A stretch of DNA of 64,000 nucleotides, taken from contig WGMT01000025.1 in the NCBI GenBank assembly GCA_016124945.1, positions 62,001 to 126,000 on the forward strand, read 5' to 3'. Below are positions 46,529-54,774 of the stretch, in pieces. A model generated the notes under the pieces. The model had not been told where the DNA came from. It saw only the letters and a list, made by a program, of their open reading frames with translations, and ran no database searches. The number at the start of each line of letters is the position of its first letter. Position 1 is the first letter of the stretch. This stretch comes from a bacterium (GTDB lineage Bacteria > Chloroflexota > Anaerolineae > Caldilineales > Caldilineaceae). Position numbers and translations under genes: made by a program.

Positions 46529-47896
46529 TTACTGCGCAACGACTTCCTGACTTGCTGTCTGGATCAATGTATCCTCGGGGGCGAGTTGGGCGGCTTGCGA
46601 CAGATCCGCTGCCACTGCCGGGTCGCTAGGATCGGCGAGGTAGCGCCCCCACGCACGCAGGAAGTAAGCTTCGGCCAATTCCGTTTCAACGCTGAGGGCC
46701 TGATCGGCAAAGGAGACAAGGTACTGGCTCAGTTCGGGCACCCATGCTTCTGCCGGGCCGCCGATGATCAACGGTGACTCCATGTTGAAGATTTCAGCAG
46801 GCGTCAGCTCGCGCATCAGGTTCACGGCGGCGGCGTAATCGCCGTAAAAGACATAGCTGAGGATAGGGTAACCTCCGTCGACGTAGGCCAGCCGGTTTTC
46901 GGCATAGAGCCGGATCTCCTGCGCATTCCAGTAGACGGTTGGATCATTTGGCGCAAGCGCCAACGCCTCTTCGATGAGTTGTAACGCCGTCGGGTAGAGG
47001 TTGGCTTCGGCCAGAACAACGGCACGGTTGTTCAGATCCCGCAGATCAGCGGGTGCCGCTTCGGGCAGGGGTGTGAGAGTAACCGGGGAAAGCTGTGTCC
47101 CGTCCCAGCGCAGGATCTGCGCCGCGTAGAGGCGGACGCCGCAGGCATAGCAGAAGATGTAGGGATCTGTCGCGTTAAGCACCACTTCCACCCGACCGTC
47201 GCCGTCCACGTCGGTGACATCACCTGCGCCGGGGCTTGGGTTGAAGCCCTGAATCAGGTTCACAAACTCGGCGCCGTCCCAGCGCAAGAGATCAAAACAG
47301 CCGCTGTGCGCGCCGGCCCCGCCGTCTACCGTGATCCAGAGTTTGTCTTGGCTAATGTCCACGGCATTGACGCCGGTAGCGTCAACGTAGTCGGCGCACT
47401 CCAGTTCGATGCGGGCCAGTTCTGTCCATGCGCCGTCAACGTCGTCAAAGATCGCCACAAAGTGGGAGATTAGATCCGGTTGAAAGACGCGTATGCCATA
47501 GCTGTGTGCGATCCACAACTCGTTGTCTGCGCCCGGCCCTTCGATAGAGAACGCGTTGACACCATCGAAGCCGTCAGTGCCGCCTTCTGCGCGCAGAGGA
47601 ATGGTGGCAAGCAGGCTTTGGATCAATGTAGTTGGATCAGATTGTACGGCGGGATCGCTTTCCGGCGCAGGTATTGCTGTTGCCTCTGCTGCTTCTGCTT
47701 CGGGCCGAGGCGTGGCGGAGGCATCCTCGGGTTCTGCTTCCGGCATGGCAGTTACCTCGGCAACAACGATATCAGGGCTTTGCGGTTCTACGGCATCGGC
47801 GGGGCCACAGGCGGCAAGCAAAAGCATAAGCAGCCCGAAGATCCACCCACGCTGCATGAAACGCTGAGTTGTGTGTTGATTGTGTGGGAGAGACAC
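46529..47896 (-). CDS. lipoprotein with propeller-like and TPR-like regions
   Basis: About 455 residues from GTG 47896 (AAAGGA upstream); an ATG at 47857 (MQRGWIFG) is an alternative. The signal peptide ends in a lipobox LLLAACGPAD, so it is a predicted lipoprotein. An Ala/Glu/Pro linker (about 30-90 after the Cys) follows, then repeats with ELWIAHSYGIRVFQPD, KLWITVDGGAGAHSG and DVTDVDGDGRVEVVLNA (FG-GAP/VCBS-like), and near the C-terminus TPR-like helices (LNNRAVVLAEANLYPTALQL, AEAYFLRAWGRYLADP). No enzyme motif is visible. It may be a surface sensor or binding protein. No related gene is adjacent. Confidence 0.72.
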   Translation of the reverse strand: MSLPHNQHTTQRFMQRGWIFGLLMLLLAACGPADAVEPQSPDIVVAEVTAMPEAEPEDASATPRPEAEAAEATAIPAPESDPAVQSDPTTLIQSLLATIPLRAEGGTDGFDGVNAFSIEGPGADNELWIAHSYGIRVFQPDLISHFVAIFDDVDGAWTELARIELECADYVDATGVNAVDISQDKLWITVDGGAGAHSGCFDLLRWDGAEFVNLIQGFNPSPGAGDVTDVDGDGRVEVVLNATDPYIFCYACGVRLYAAQILRWDGTQLSPVTLTPLPEAAPADLRDLNNRAVVLAEANLYPTALQLIEEALALAPNDPTVYWNAQEIRLYAENRLAYVDGGYPILSYVFYGDYAAAVNLMRELTPAEIFNMESPLIIGGPAEAWVPELSQYLVSFADQALSVETELAEAYFLRAWGRYLADPSDPAVAADLSQAAQLAPEDTLIQTASQEVVAQ

Positions 47897-47991
47897 AGGG
47901 TGTTTCCTTTCTTGTGGGAGAAAATGATGATACATAGATAGACGCCTGCATAGCGCAGACGGTTCCTGAGCCATTTTAATCTGGGGCAGCA

Positions 47992-48058
47992 ACCTTCCAG
48001 GAAGGGGTTAGCGAGATAGAGTGAGCGGCACCACACTTTTGATCCCTTCCCAGAAGGT
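47992..48058. repeat. dispersed hairpin element, family B copy 2
   Basis: The arms ACCTTCCAGGAAGGG (47992-48006) and CCCTTCCCAGAAGGT (48044-48058) pair over 13 of 15 bases. The centre shares GG(T/G)TAGCGAGATA with the copy at 41481-41548. It lies upstream of the lipoprotein gene and before the next promoter. Confidence 0.7.
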
Positions 48059-48092
48059 CGATCTCGCCCCTACGTGGGAAGCATCCCCATGT

Positions 48093-48121
48093 TTGCGTTC
48101 GGCTTTGCCTATGGTGATAAT
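48093..48121 (+). promoter_or_regulatory. putative promoter of the methyltransferase-P450 pair
   Basis: TTGCGT, 17 bases, then GATAAT. The methyltransferase start is 48 bases downstream. Confidence 0.5.
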
Positions 48122-48168
48122 GAACTGACGTGCTTATAAAAACGACCCGCACCCGTGAAGGACTCCCT

Positions 48169-48783
48169 ATGATTACCCTACCGCCCGAGGCATTTGTTCG
48201 TGCGGATGAGAGTGACGACGAACGCTTCTACTCATTCCCTCGCTTTGTGACCCACCTGGACGATGAAGCAATTGCCCAGGTTACTTCACTTTACCGCACC
48301 TATCTCCCTGCCGACGGTGTGATTTTGGATCTAATGAGTAGCTGGGTCAGCCATCTGCCCAAGTACGTAAACTATACACGCGTCGTTGGGCACGGCTTGA
48401 ATGCCGACGAATTGGCCGCCAACCCGGTTTTCGATGAAACCTTTGTGCAAAACCTCAACCGCCACTCACAATTGCCCTATTCGGCAAACCATTTCGACGG
48501 TGTCGTCTGTTGTGTTTCGGTACAGTACATAACGCAGCCGGTGGACATTTTCTGTGAGGTGGCGCGGGTGCTCAAAGCTGATGCGCCCTTTGTGGTTAGC
48601 TTTTCGAACCGTTGTTTCCCGTCTAAAGCTGTGCAAGCCTGGCTAAATCTGGACGATATCGGCCACATTCGTCTGGTTGAGCACTACTTCGAGAAATCAG
48701 AAGCATTTCGGCCCACCATTGTCTACAAGTGGCGTCCACCTGTAGGGGATCCACTTTTTGCCGTGATTGGCTTTGCTCGATAG
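48169..48783 (+). CDS. SAM-dependent methyltransferase (class I-like)
   Basis: 204 residues from ATG 48169 with GAAGGA upstream; a longer frame from 48130 lacks that support. The fold is a methyltransferase, but motif I is altered: GVILDLMSSWVSHLP in place of a GxGxG loop. Then come RVVGHGLNADELAAN, FDGVVCCVSVQYITQP and EVARVLKADAPFVVSFSNRCFP. This variant family is known from cyanobacteria and plastids but not well characterised. It starts an apparent operon with the P450 gene 15 bases downstream, so it may methylate the same compound. Confidence 0.8.
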   Translation: MITLPPEAFVRADESDDERFYSFPRFVTHLDDEAIAQVTSLYRTYLPADGVILDLMSSWVSHLPKYVNYTRVVGHGLNADELAANPVFDETFVQNLNRHSQLPYSANHFDGVVCCVSVQYITQPVDIFCEVARVLKADAPFVVSFSNRCFPSKAVQAWLNLDDIGHIRLVEHYFEKSEAFRPTIVYKWRPPVGDPLFAVIGFAR

Positions 48784-48798
48784 AAAAAGGACACCTCC

Positions 48799-50028
48799 AT
48801 GTCGATGCCGAAACGTGAATACCTGCTCTACGGACAGGAATTCAAGGCCGATCCCTTCCCCATTTACGCCCGCATGCGCGAAGACGACCCAATCTGCTAC
48901 CATGTCGGCATTACCGGCGAAAACTCACTCTGGTTCGTCAGCCGCTACGAAGACGTGCAGACCGTTCTCCGCGAGCATAGACGTTTTGTCAAAAACTGGC
49001 GCAGTACGCGCACCCCCGAGGAACTGGCTAAACTTCAGCCTGCATCCGAATTGACGCAACTGCTCGATCACCACATGCTCAACGCCGACGGGGCAGACCA
49101 TGCCCGCCTGCGTAGCCTGGTCAACAAAGTTTTTACCACCAAAATGATCAACCAGCAGCGCGAACAGATACAGTCCATCGCCGACCGGCTCATTGACGAC
49201 GTGGCCGCGCATGGCGAAATGGACCTGATCGACGATTTCGCCTTCCCGCTGCCCATCGTCGTCATCGCGCAGATTCTCGGCATTCCGCCCGAAGACCGCG
49301 ACCGCTTCCGCGCCTGGTCGAACGCCTTTGTCACGCCGACCCTCAGCGAAGCGGAATGGCAAGAGGCCGCCGTGCTCCTCACCCAATTTGTGGCCTACCT
49401 GCGCCAACTCTTCGATGAGCGCCGCCGCTCGCCCAAAGATGATCTGATCACCGGGCTGTTACAGGCCGAAGAAGACGGCCAACGTCTAAACGAACAGGAA
49501 CTCTTCGCCATGGTGATTCTGCTCATTACCGCCGGCCATGAAACGACGGTGAACCTCATTGGCAATGCCATGCGCGCCCTCTTCGCCCACCCCGATCAGA
49601 TGACTAAACTGCGCGAGGAGCCGTCTTTGATCGGTAACGCCGTCGAGGAGTTCCTGCGCTACGACGGCCCGGTGGATCGGGCCACCATGCGCTTTGCCGC
49701 CGAAGACACCGAACTCGGCGGCTTCACCATCCGTCGCGGCGAAACCATCGTGCCGTTGTTGATCAGTGCCAACCGCGATCCTCGCGCCTTCGACAACCCC
49801 GACGATCTCGACATCACCCGCCAGCCTGGCAAACACCTGGGCTTCGGTTTTGGTGTCCACTACTGTGTGGGCGCACCGCTGGCGCGCATGGAAGGCGCTA
49901 TCGCCATCAACACGCTCCTGCGCCGCCTGCCCAACCTACGCCTGACGGCAGAAATCTCAGCGCTTGAGTGGTCAATTGTGCCACTTTTTCACGGTACATC
50001 ACATCTTCCAGTCAAGTGGGATGAATGA
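48799..50028 (+). CDS. cytochrome P450 (bacterial CYP)
   Basis: 409 residues, soluble and of bacterial length. Hallmarks are the I-helix ITAGHETTVNLIGN (oxygen activation), the K-helix EEFLRYDGPVDRATMRF (ExxR), and the heme loop FGFGVHYCVGAPLARME with the proximal ligand Cys356. It belongs to the CYP105/107-like bacterial hydroxylases, which need ferredoxin and reductase partners; none is in the window. It shares a transcript with the methyltransferase. The last codons, including the stop, lie in one arm of a palindrome. Substrate unknown. Confidence 0.93.
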   Translation: MSMPKREYLLYGQEFKADPFPIYARMREDDPICYHVGITGENSLWFVSRYEDVQTVLREHRRFVKNWRSTRTPEELAKLQPASELTQLLDHHMLNADGADHARLRSLVNKVFTTKMINQQREQIQSIADRLIDDVAAHGEMDLIDDFAFPLPIVVIAQILGIPPEDRDRFRAWSNAFVTPTLSEAEWQEAAVLLTQFVAYLRQLFDERRRSPKDDLITGLLQAEEDGQRLNEQELFAMVILLITAGHETTVNLIGNAMRALFAHPDQMTKLREEPSLIGNAVEEFLRYDGPVDRATMRFAAEDTELGGFTIRRGETIVPLLISANRDPRAFDNPDDLDITRQPGKHLGFGFGVHYCVGAPLARMEGAIAINTLLRRLPNLRLTAEISALEWSIVPLFHGTSHLPVKWDE

Positions 50029-50107
50029 AGAATAAAGAGTGGGTAGACGATGCTACTCGCCAATTGGCAAGCGCCACCCTCAACACAATCTTTATTCTTC
50101 ATTCATC
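50020..50107. repeat. 19-bp perfect inverted repeat overlapping the P450 stop codon
   Basis: The arms 50020-50038 (GATGAATGAAGAATAAAGA) and 50089-50107 are perfectly complementary. The left arm contains the stop codon of the P450 gene. The arm resembles that at 52332-52346 and the in-frame one near 24823. Confidence 0.88.
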
Positions 50108-50142
50108 TCTTTTCCCTCTCAAAAACATATCGCGCAGGTATA

Positions 50143-50171
50143 TTGACAACCCCCGCGCTTTATGAAATGAT
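50143..50171 (+). promoter_or_regulatory. putative promoter of the SET operon
   Basis: Consensus TTGACA, 17 bases, then AATGAT (4 of 6 to consensus). The SET gene starts 126 bases later. Confidence 0.45.
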
Positions 50172-50179
50172 CACCTGGT

Positions 50180-50243
50180 AATTGCCCATACGTTGGTCCC
50201 CAAGCTGGCTGCTCCGGCAGTCAGCTTTGCTATTGGGGCAATT
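50180..50243 (+). promoter_or_regulatory. structured 5' leader before the SET gene
   Basis: Nested complementary segments: GCTGGCTG (50204-50211) with CAGTCAGC (50218-50225), flanked by CCCCAA (50198-50203) with TTGGGG (50233-50238), and alternatively AATTGCCC (50180-50187) with GGGCAATT. The outer pairs share bases, so two folds exclude each other. That could be a regulatory leader; no known riboswitch class was recognised. Confidence 0.35.
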
Positions 50244-50296
50244 TCCCGTTCCTTTTTCGTTCCGTTTTGTGCTGGAAGCACAGAGGCATTCACCCG

Positions 50297-50830
50297 ATGT
50301 ACACAACGACTGATGACGCTTGTGGAATACATCTTATTACCGACCGCACCTACACCAAAGGAGAGTTGATCTACCAGATCGAAAACTACCAGATCGTGAC
50401 AAAGCCGACCTACCAAACCATTCAAATTGGTCGGTCTTTGCATCTGGAGGAACTCGGCATCATCGCCTACATGAACCATTCATGCCAGCCGAACACCCTC
50501 GTTGACACCACGAATCTCGCCATTCGCGCCACCCGAGAAATCGCTATTGGCGAATCACTTACCTTTTTTTATCCATCAACAGAATGGGAAATGGATCGCC
50601 CCTTTGTATGCCTGTGCGGTGCACCTTCCTGTGTGCGCCTGGTGGCAGGGGCAAAGTACCTCTCTGTGGATGTTCTACGCCGTTACTTCATCAACCAGCA
50701 TATTCGCGAGCTTATCTCGGCTGCTCTTGTTGAATCTGCCCTGATCGAAGAAACATCACATACCGTGCCTTTCTTGCCCACTGGGTTGGGTCGACCAAAC
50801 AGTGGATACTTTGCAAACGGGATGGCGTAA
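50297..50830 (+). CDS. stand-alone SET domain protein
   Basis: 177 residues from ATG 50297. SET-fold methyltransferase signatures: GIHLITDRTYTKGELIY near the N-terminus, the SAM/pseudoknot motif IAYMNHSCQPNT (Asn60-Asn66), GESLTFFYPS (Tyr92 at the catalytic position; the usual acidic residue before it is Phe here), and a post-SET Cys cluster FVCLCGAPSC (Cys105, Cys107, Cys112). SET proteins methylate lysines, mainly in eukaryotes, and are scattered in bacteria. It starts after a structured leader and is 1 base from the ATP-grasp-SET gene, so they are surely co-translated. The substrate is unknown. Confidence 0.88.
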   Translation: MYTTTDDACGIHLITDRTYTKGELIYQIENYQIVTKPTYQTIQIGRSLHLEELGIIAYMNHSCQPNTLVDTTNLAIRATREIAIGESLTFFYPSTEWEMDRPFVCLCGAPSCVRLVAGAKYLSVDVLRRYFINQHIRELISAALVESALIEETSHTVPFLPTGLGRPNSGYFANGMA

Positions 50831-50831
50831 A

Positions 50832-52319
50832 ATGCGATTCTGTATCCTCTACGATAGCTACGCCCAATCCAATTCACCGCTCAAAGATGTGGATCTGCCC
50901 GGCGACCCGGCGGCCCATCTGCCCGAAGACGCCGAAGTTGAGTATCACGTGATCCACAAGGCGACGGCGGTAAAGCAGATCATCGAACTCTCGAAGCGCA
51001 ATTTCGATGTATTCATCAATGTCTGCGACGGCGCCTGGGACGAGGATCGCCCCGGCGTCGAAGTGGTACAAGCGCTGGAACGCCTTGGCCTGGCCTTCAC
51101 CGGCGCGGACGCCAATTTCTACGAACCTTCCCGCGAAAAAATGAAGTTGGTCTGCCACTACTGGGGCATCAAAACGCCTGCCTACGTCTTCGCCTACTGC
51201 GACGACGATGTGCAGCGCGCCGCCGCCACCCTGAACTACCCCATGATCGTCAAACACGCCAGCAGCTACGGTAGCATCGGCATGACACGCGAGTCTCGTG
51301 TCACCTCGGTGGATGCGTTGCACCGCCAGGCGCGCAAGATGATCGACGAGTTTGGGGCGGCGCTAATCGAAGAGTTCATCGAAGGGCGCGAGTTCACGGC
51401 GCTGGTGGCCGAAAATGTAGACGACCCCATGAACCCATTCGTCTACCAACCCATCGAATACCGCTTTCCGCCCGGTGAAACCTTTAAGCACTTCGACATG
51501 AAGTGGATCGACTTCCGCGCCATGATCGGTTTTCCTGTCACCGATCCTGAACTCAGCCGCCGCCTGCAAGAGATGAGCAAACGCCTCTTTGTCGGCCTCA
51601 AAGGCACAGGCTACGGCCGCTGTGACATCCGCATGAACGCCGCCTACGAACTCTACCTGCTGGAGATCAACCCCAACTGCGGCATGTTCTACCCGCCCGA
51701 AGACCCAGGCAGCGCTGATCTCTGCCTCTTCTACGATCCAGAGGGTTACCCAGCCTTCATGCGCGCCATCATTGCGGCAGCGCTCAAGCGCAAAGAAGAA
51801 CGCAGCCGCAATTGGACGTTGGCGCTAAACCCCACCAGCAACTATGGCATGGTCGCTACCGACGATATTGCCCCCGGCGAGCTGATGGTGGCCTACGAAG
51901 AGCAGCCGCATGTGTTGGTGAGTAAGAGTCACGTCTTCGCCAACTGGGGGGAACCCAAACGGAGCTGGTTCCCCCAGTACGCCTACCCGGTGACGGATGA
52001 ACTCTATGTGATGTGGAGTGATGAACCCACCGATTGGAAGCCGCTTAACCACGCATGTGATCCCAATGCATGGCTAAGTGGACTCGATTTGGTGGCGCGT
52101 CGCCCTATCCGCGCCGGCGAACCGATCACGGTGGACTATGCCACCTTCTGCAACGAGATCATGAAAGACTTCGACTGCCACTGCGGATCGCCCAACTGTC
52201 GCGGCGTCGTTCGTGGCACCGACTATCTAGAGCCGTTCGTCGAGCAGTACGGCGAACATGTCTCTGACTACGTGCGCCGCAAACGCAGCGAACGACAGAA
52301 CGTCCTTACGACGGCGTAG
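50832..52319 (+). CDS. ATP-grasp ligase fused to a SET domain
   Basis: 495 residues from ATG 50832. Residues 1-320 are a D-Ala-D-Ala-ligase-like ATP-grasp enzyme: DVFINVCDGAWDEDRPGVEV, LGLAFTGADANFYEPSREKM, the ATP-binding YPMIVKHASSYGSIGM, ALIEEFIEGREFTAL, and the metal-binding GYGRCDIRM with YLLEINPNCGMF. Residues 325-490 are a SET domain: SNYGMVATDDIAPGELMV, PLNHACDPNAW, GEPITVDYATF with the canonical Asp-Tyr, and post-SET DFDCHCGSPNCRG. The ligase half should form an amide bond using ATP; the SET half should methylate an amine. Together with the SET gene 1 base upstream it forms a two-gene unit. I know of no characterised example of this fusion. Confidence 0.85.
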   Translation: MRFCILYDSYAQSNSPLKDVDLPGDPAAHLPEDAEVEYHVIHKATAVKQIIELSKRNFDVFINVCDGAWDEDRPGVEVVQALERLGLAFTGADANFYEPSREKMKLVCHYWGIKTPAYVFAYCDDDVQRAAATLNYPMIVKHASSYGSIGMTRESRVTSVDALHRQARKMIDEFGAALIEEFIEGREFTALVAENVDDPMNPFVYQPIEYRFPPGETFKHFDMKWIDFRAMIGFPVTDPELSRRLQEMSKRLFVGLKGTGYGRCDIRMNAAYELYLLEINPNCGMFYPPEDPGSADLCLFYDPEGYPAFMRAIIAAALKRKEERSRNWTLALNPTSNYGMVATDDIAPGELMVAYEEQPHVLVSKSHVFANWGEPKRSWFPQYAYPVTDELYVMWSDEPTDWKPLNHACDPNAWLSGLDLVARRPIRAGEPITVDYATFCNEIMKDFDCHCGSPNCRGVVRGTDYLEPFVEQYGEHVSDYVRRKRSERQNVLTTA

Positions 52320-52331
52320 AGACAAAGAGCG

Positions 52332-52398
52332 ATGAATGAAGAATGAAGATTGAGTGGCGCAAGTTGGTCGCGCTATCCAATCGTCATTCTTCATTCAT
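52332..52398. repeat. 15-bp inverted repeat covering the last codons of the LLM gene
   Basis: The arms 52332-52346 (ATGAATGAAGAATGA) and 52384-52398 are perfectly complementary, with an inner GATTG/CAATC pair. The right arm is the last five codons of the minus-strand oxidoreductase gene including its stop; the left arm follows the stop of the ATP-grasp-SET gene. Confidence 0.88.
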
Positions 52399-53397
52399 TG
52401 AATATTTGACCGCCGGCAGCACCTTTTCGCCCAACAGCCTGAGCCCGTTTTCGCTGGTGATGCCGTGGGGCGTGCCAAATTCCACACGGTCGGCCCCTTT
52501 GGCGAGGATGGCGAGGGCCTGCTCGGCGATGTCGTTGGGTGTGCCGGCGAAGGCAAATTTGGCCAGGATCTCATCGGAAACGGCGGCGGCGGCGGCATCA
52601 TAATCATAGCGGGCGGCGGCGGCCTTGATCCGATCCATGCGATCCGGCTCGATCTGCACTGTCGGATCCAATTCGGCGATGACGGGGAGGTAGAGCGCCA
52701 CCTCGCGGGCAGCCTTCTGGCGGGCGGCGCGTCCATCTTCGTCTACCACCGTCACCGCGCCGACCACAATGCCGATCTCGTCTGCGCTGCGCCCTTGTTC
52801 GGGGCCATGTTTGGCGATAAGGCCGCGCATCCACGGCGAGACGTCGGGGTTGGCCGAACCGCCAATCTTCACCTCGCTGATGTAGGGCAGGCAGGCGCGC
52901 AGCGTCTGTTCGCCCCATGAACCGAGCAGAAAGGGCACATCCGGGCGCAGGATTGGCCAGCGGAAGGCATCACCACCGGCCACGGGGAAGATGTCACCGG
53001 GCAGCGGCTCTTTCGATTGCGACAGCAGGTGACGTACAGCAGCGAAGCTTTCCTTAAGCGCCGTCACCACCCGTTTGGGCTGAATACCCACGAAATCGAG
53101 CCAACCGCCACGGGCGATGCCCAGGTAGGCGCGACCCTGGCTGGCCTCGTCGATAAGGGCGATGTTGGCGGCCAAGTTGACAGGGTGGCTGGTGAAAGGA
53201 TTCACTGCCGCCGTGCCAATGCGCACCCGTTTCGTGGCCCTGGCAACCTCTAGCAACGGCAGCCAGGACGGTTGATAGAGCATGTCGTTGTAGACGGTGA
53301 CGCCGTCGAAGCCGTAGGTTTCGGCCTGCGCCGCTAATGCACCGTAGGCAGACAAAGGTTTGTCGGTCTGGAAGGCAATCGTAATCGATTTGGGCAT
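52384..53397 (-). CDS. LLM-class (luciferase-like) flavin/F420 oxidoreductase
   Basis: 337 residues of the bacterial luciferase-like TIM-barrel family. Typical stretches are SITIAFQTDKPLSAYGALAAQAE, YGFDGVTVYNDMLYQPSWLPLLEVARAT, RVRIGTAAVNPFTSHPVNLAANIALIDEASQGRAYLGIARGGW and VPFLLGSWGEQTLRACL, ending with TPNDIAEQALAILAKGADRVEFG. These enzymes use FMN or F420 with H-transfer or oxygen. The text is closest to F420-dependent 5,10-methylenetetrahydromethanopterin-reductase-like proteins, but the cofactor cannot be decided. It is convergent with the ATP-grasp-SET gene. Confidence 0.88.
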   Translation of the reverse strand: MPKSITIAFQTDKPLSAYGALAAQAETYGFDGVTVYNDMLYQPSWLPLLEVARATKRVRIGTAAVNPFTSHPVNLAANIALIDEASQGRAYLGIARGGWLDFVGIQPKRVVTALKESFAAVRHLLSQSKEPLPGDIFPVAGGDAFRWPILRPDVPFLLGSWGEQTLRACLPYISEVKIGGSANPDVSPWMRGLIAKHGPEQGRSADEIGIVVGAVTVVDEDGRAARQKAAREVALYLPVIAELDPTVQIEPDRMDRIKAAAARYDYDAAAAAVSDEILAKFAFAGTPNDIAEQALAILAKGADRVEFGTPHGITSENGLRLLGEKVLPAVKYSMNEE

Positions 53398-53422
53398 GGT
53401 CGTCGGTTTCTTGGTGGTAGGT

Positions 53423-53570
53423 GGAGGTGATTGGTGATTTGTGATTGGTGATTCGGCTTGTCAATGGGCTTGCGAATAGGGGATCTGTGTTCCTGGCGAG
53501 CCGATAGAAGCGTAATTTTGTACGCCTCATCTCTGGCCCAATCACCCATTACAAATCACCAATCACCTCC
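53423..53570. repeat. 20-bp inverted repeat upstream of two divergent genes
   Basis: The arms 53423-53442 (GGAGGTGATTGGTGATTTGT) and 53551-53570 are perfectly complementary, with imperfect continuation inward. The spacer is 108 bases and shows no gene. It lies between the divergent LLM and GNAT genes, so it could also be in the promoter region of both. Confidence 0.8.
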
Positions 53571-53644
53571 CCAATATAGCACAGTGACACCTGTAAACCT
53601 GTGTTACAATGGCTCCAAACACCGCACCAACAAAGGATCACCAT

Positions 53645-54586
53645 ATGACCATCATGCCAATATTCCGCCCTTATCACCCCGATGATTTGCCCGCTGTAAA
53701 GCAGTTTATTGGGGAACGATTGCTCGCCGCGGACATGGTCGGCTTTCACCCTGGCGATATCGTCCACTGGATGACAAACGCCTACCGCGGACGTGATCTT
53801 GAGCGTCATTTCTTTCTCTGTTGCGATATTCGTGGCGATATCCTGGCGCTGGCCGAGTTGCCGCCGGTGCGTTTGGCATTTTTCCCGCTGGTGGTGCGTT
53901 GGGATCTGAGTGGTTCCACCCTGGATCGCGAGATGTTGGCCTGGTGCGCCGCCGAAGTCGCCCAGCGTATGCGCATCGAGGGCAGCGATAAAACGAGCGT
54001 TGGCACCGAAACACATGACACCGACACAGGGCGCATTGCCAACCTGCTGGCGCTCGGCTTCGAACCGTCGGCGGAGGACGTGCCCGACGCGCTGACCCGC
54101 CGTTCCTTGCTCGATCCCATCACCGTCCCTGTGCTGCCCGCCGGTTTCTCGATTCAGTCGAACCTGGACGACAGCCACGCCGAAGCGCTGGGGATCGTCC
54201 ACGCCGCGGCCTTCAATTCCAAGTGGAAAGGAGATGAGTACGCCACCGTCATGCGAGCACCGGGCTTTCAACGCGAGAACGAACTCGTCGTCGTCGCGCC
54301 AGACGGGCAATTCGCCAACTTCCTCGTCTACTGGATCGATTCTGTCTCCCAAAGTGGGCTTTTCGAGCCAGTTGGCTGCCACCCCGACTTTCGCCGCCGT
54401 GGACTGACGCAGATCCTCATGCTTGAAGCTATGCGCCGCATGCAATCCATCGGCCTGACCAGCGCTTTTGTGCGGCACGAGACGCAAAATGAGGCGGCCG
54501 CTCAACTGTACGCTTCAGTCGGGTTCCAGCGCGTCGCCAACATCCCCGTATACCGCAAGCCGCTGGACGGATTGCTATCAGAATAG
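53645..54586 (+). CDS. double GNAT acetyltransferase (MshD-like)
   Basis: 313 residues from ATG 53645 with AAAGGA upstream. There are two tandem GNAT folds: the N-terminal half (residues 1-150) is divergent (IFRPYHPDDLPAVKQFI, FFLCCDIRGDILALAEL), and the C-terminal half has an intact acetyl-CoA loop, PVGCHPDFRRRGLTQILMLEAMRRM, and NEAAAQLYASVGFQRV. This layout is that of mycothiol synthase-like proteins, but no mycothiol genes are nearby. The acceptor amine is unknown. It may act on the product of the neighbouring SET/ATP-grasp genes; this is only positional inference. Confidence 0.82.
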   Translation: MTIMPIFRPYHPDDLPAVKQFIGERLLAADMVGFHPGDIVHWMTNAYRGRDLERHFFLCCDIRGDILALAELPPVRLAFFPLVVRWDLSGSTLDREMLAWCAAEVAQRMRIEGSDKTSVGTETHDTDTGRIANLLALGFEPSAEDVPDALTRRSLLDPITVPVLPAGFSIQSNLDDSHAEALGIVHAAAFNSKWKGDEYATVMRAPGFQRENELVVVAPDGQFANFLVYWIDSVSQSGLFEPVGCHPDFRRRGLTQILMLEAMRRMQSIGLTSAFVRHETQNEAAAQLYASVGFQRVANIPVYRKPLDGLLSE

Positions 54587-54774
54587 AACGCAGATAAGGT
54601 GGATTATGCAGATCCCAAAAGGATCAATCCGTTAAATCCGCCTGATCCGCTCAATCCGTGTTCTATCTCTGCGATGCTGTCCCAAAACCGGTTTTGAATT
54701 GCCTCTCAGTTTGATCTGGGGTAAAGTAAATTTTTGCGTTAAGTACGCTGAATCTATTTCCCCGAGGTTTTGTT
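54587..54774. other. intergenic tract with AATCCG repeats and a partial palindrome
   Basis: ATAGAAC (54583-54589) is mirrored by GTTCTAT (54659-54665), and GGTGGATT by AATCCGCC, so a quasi-palindrome with a deletion spans about 54583-54675. It holds AATCCG units also seen at 6951-6996. The last 30 bases carry GAGG eight bases before the MATE start. Confidence 0.45.
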
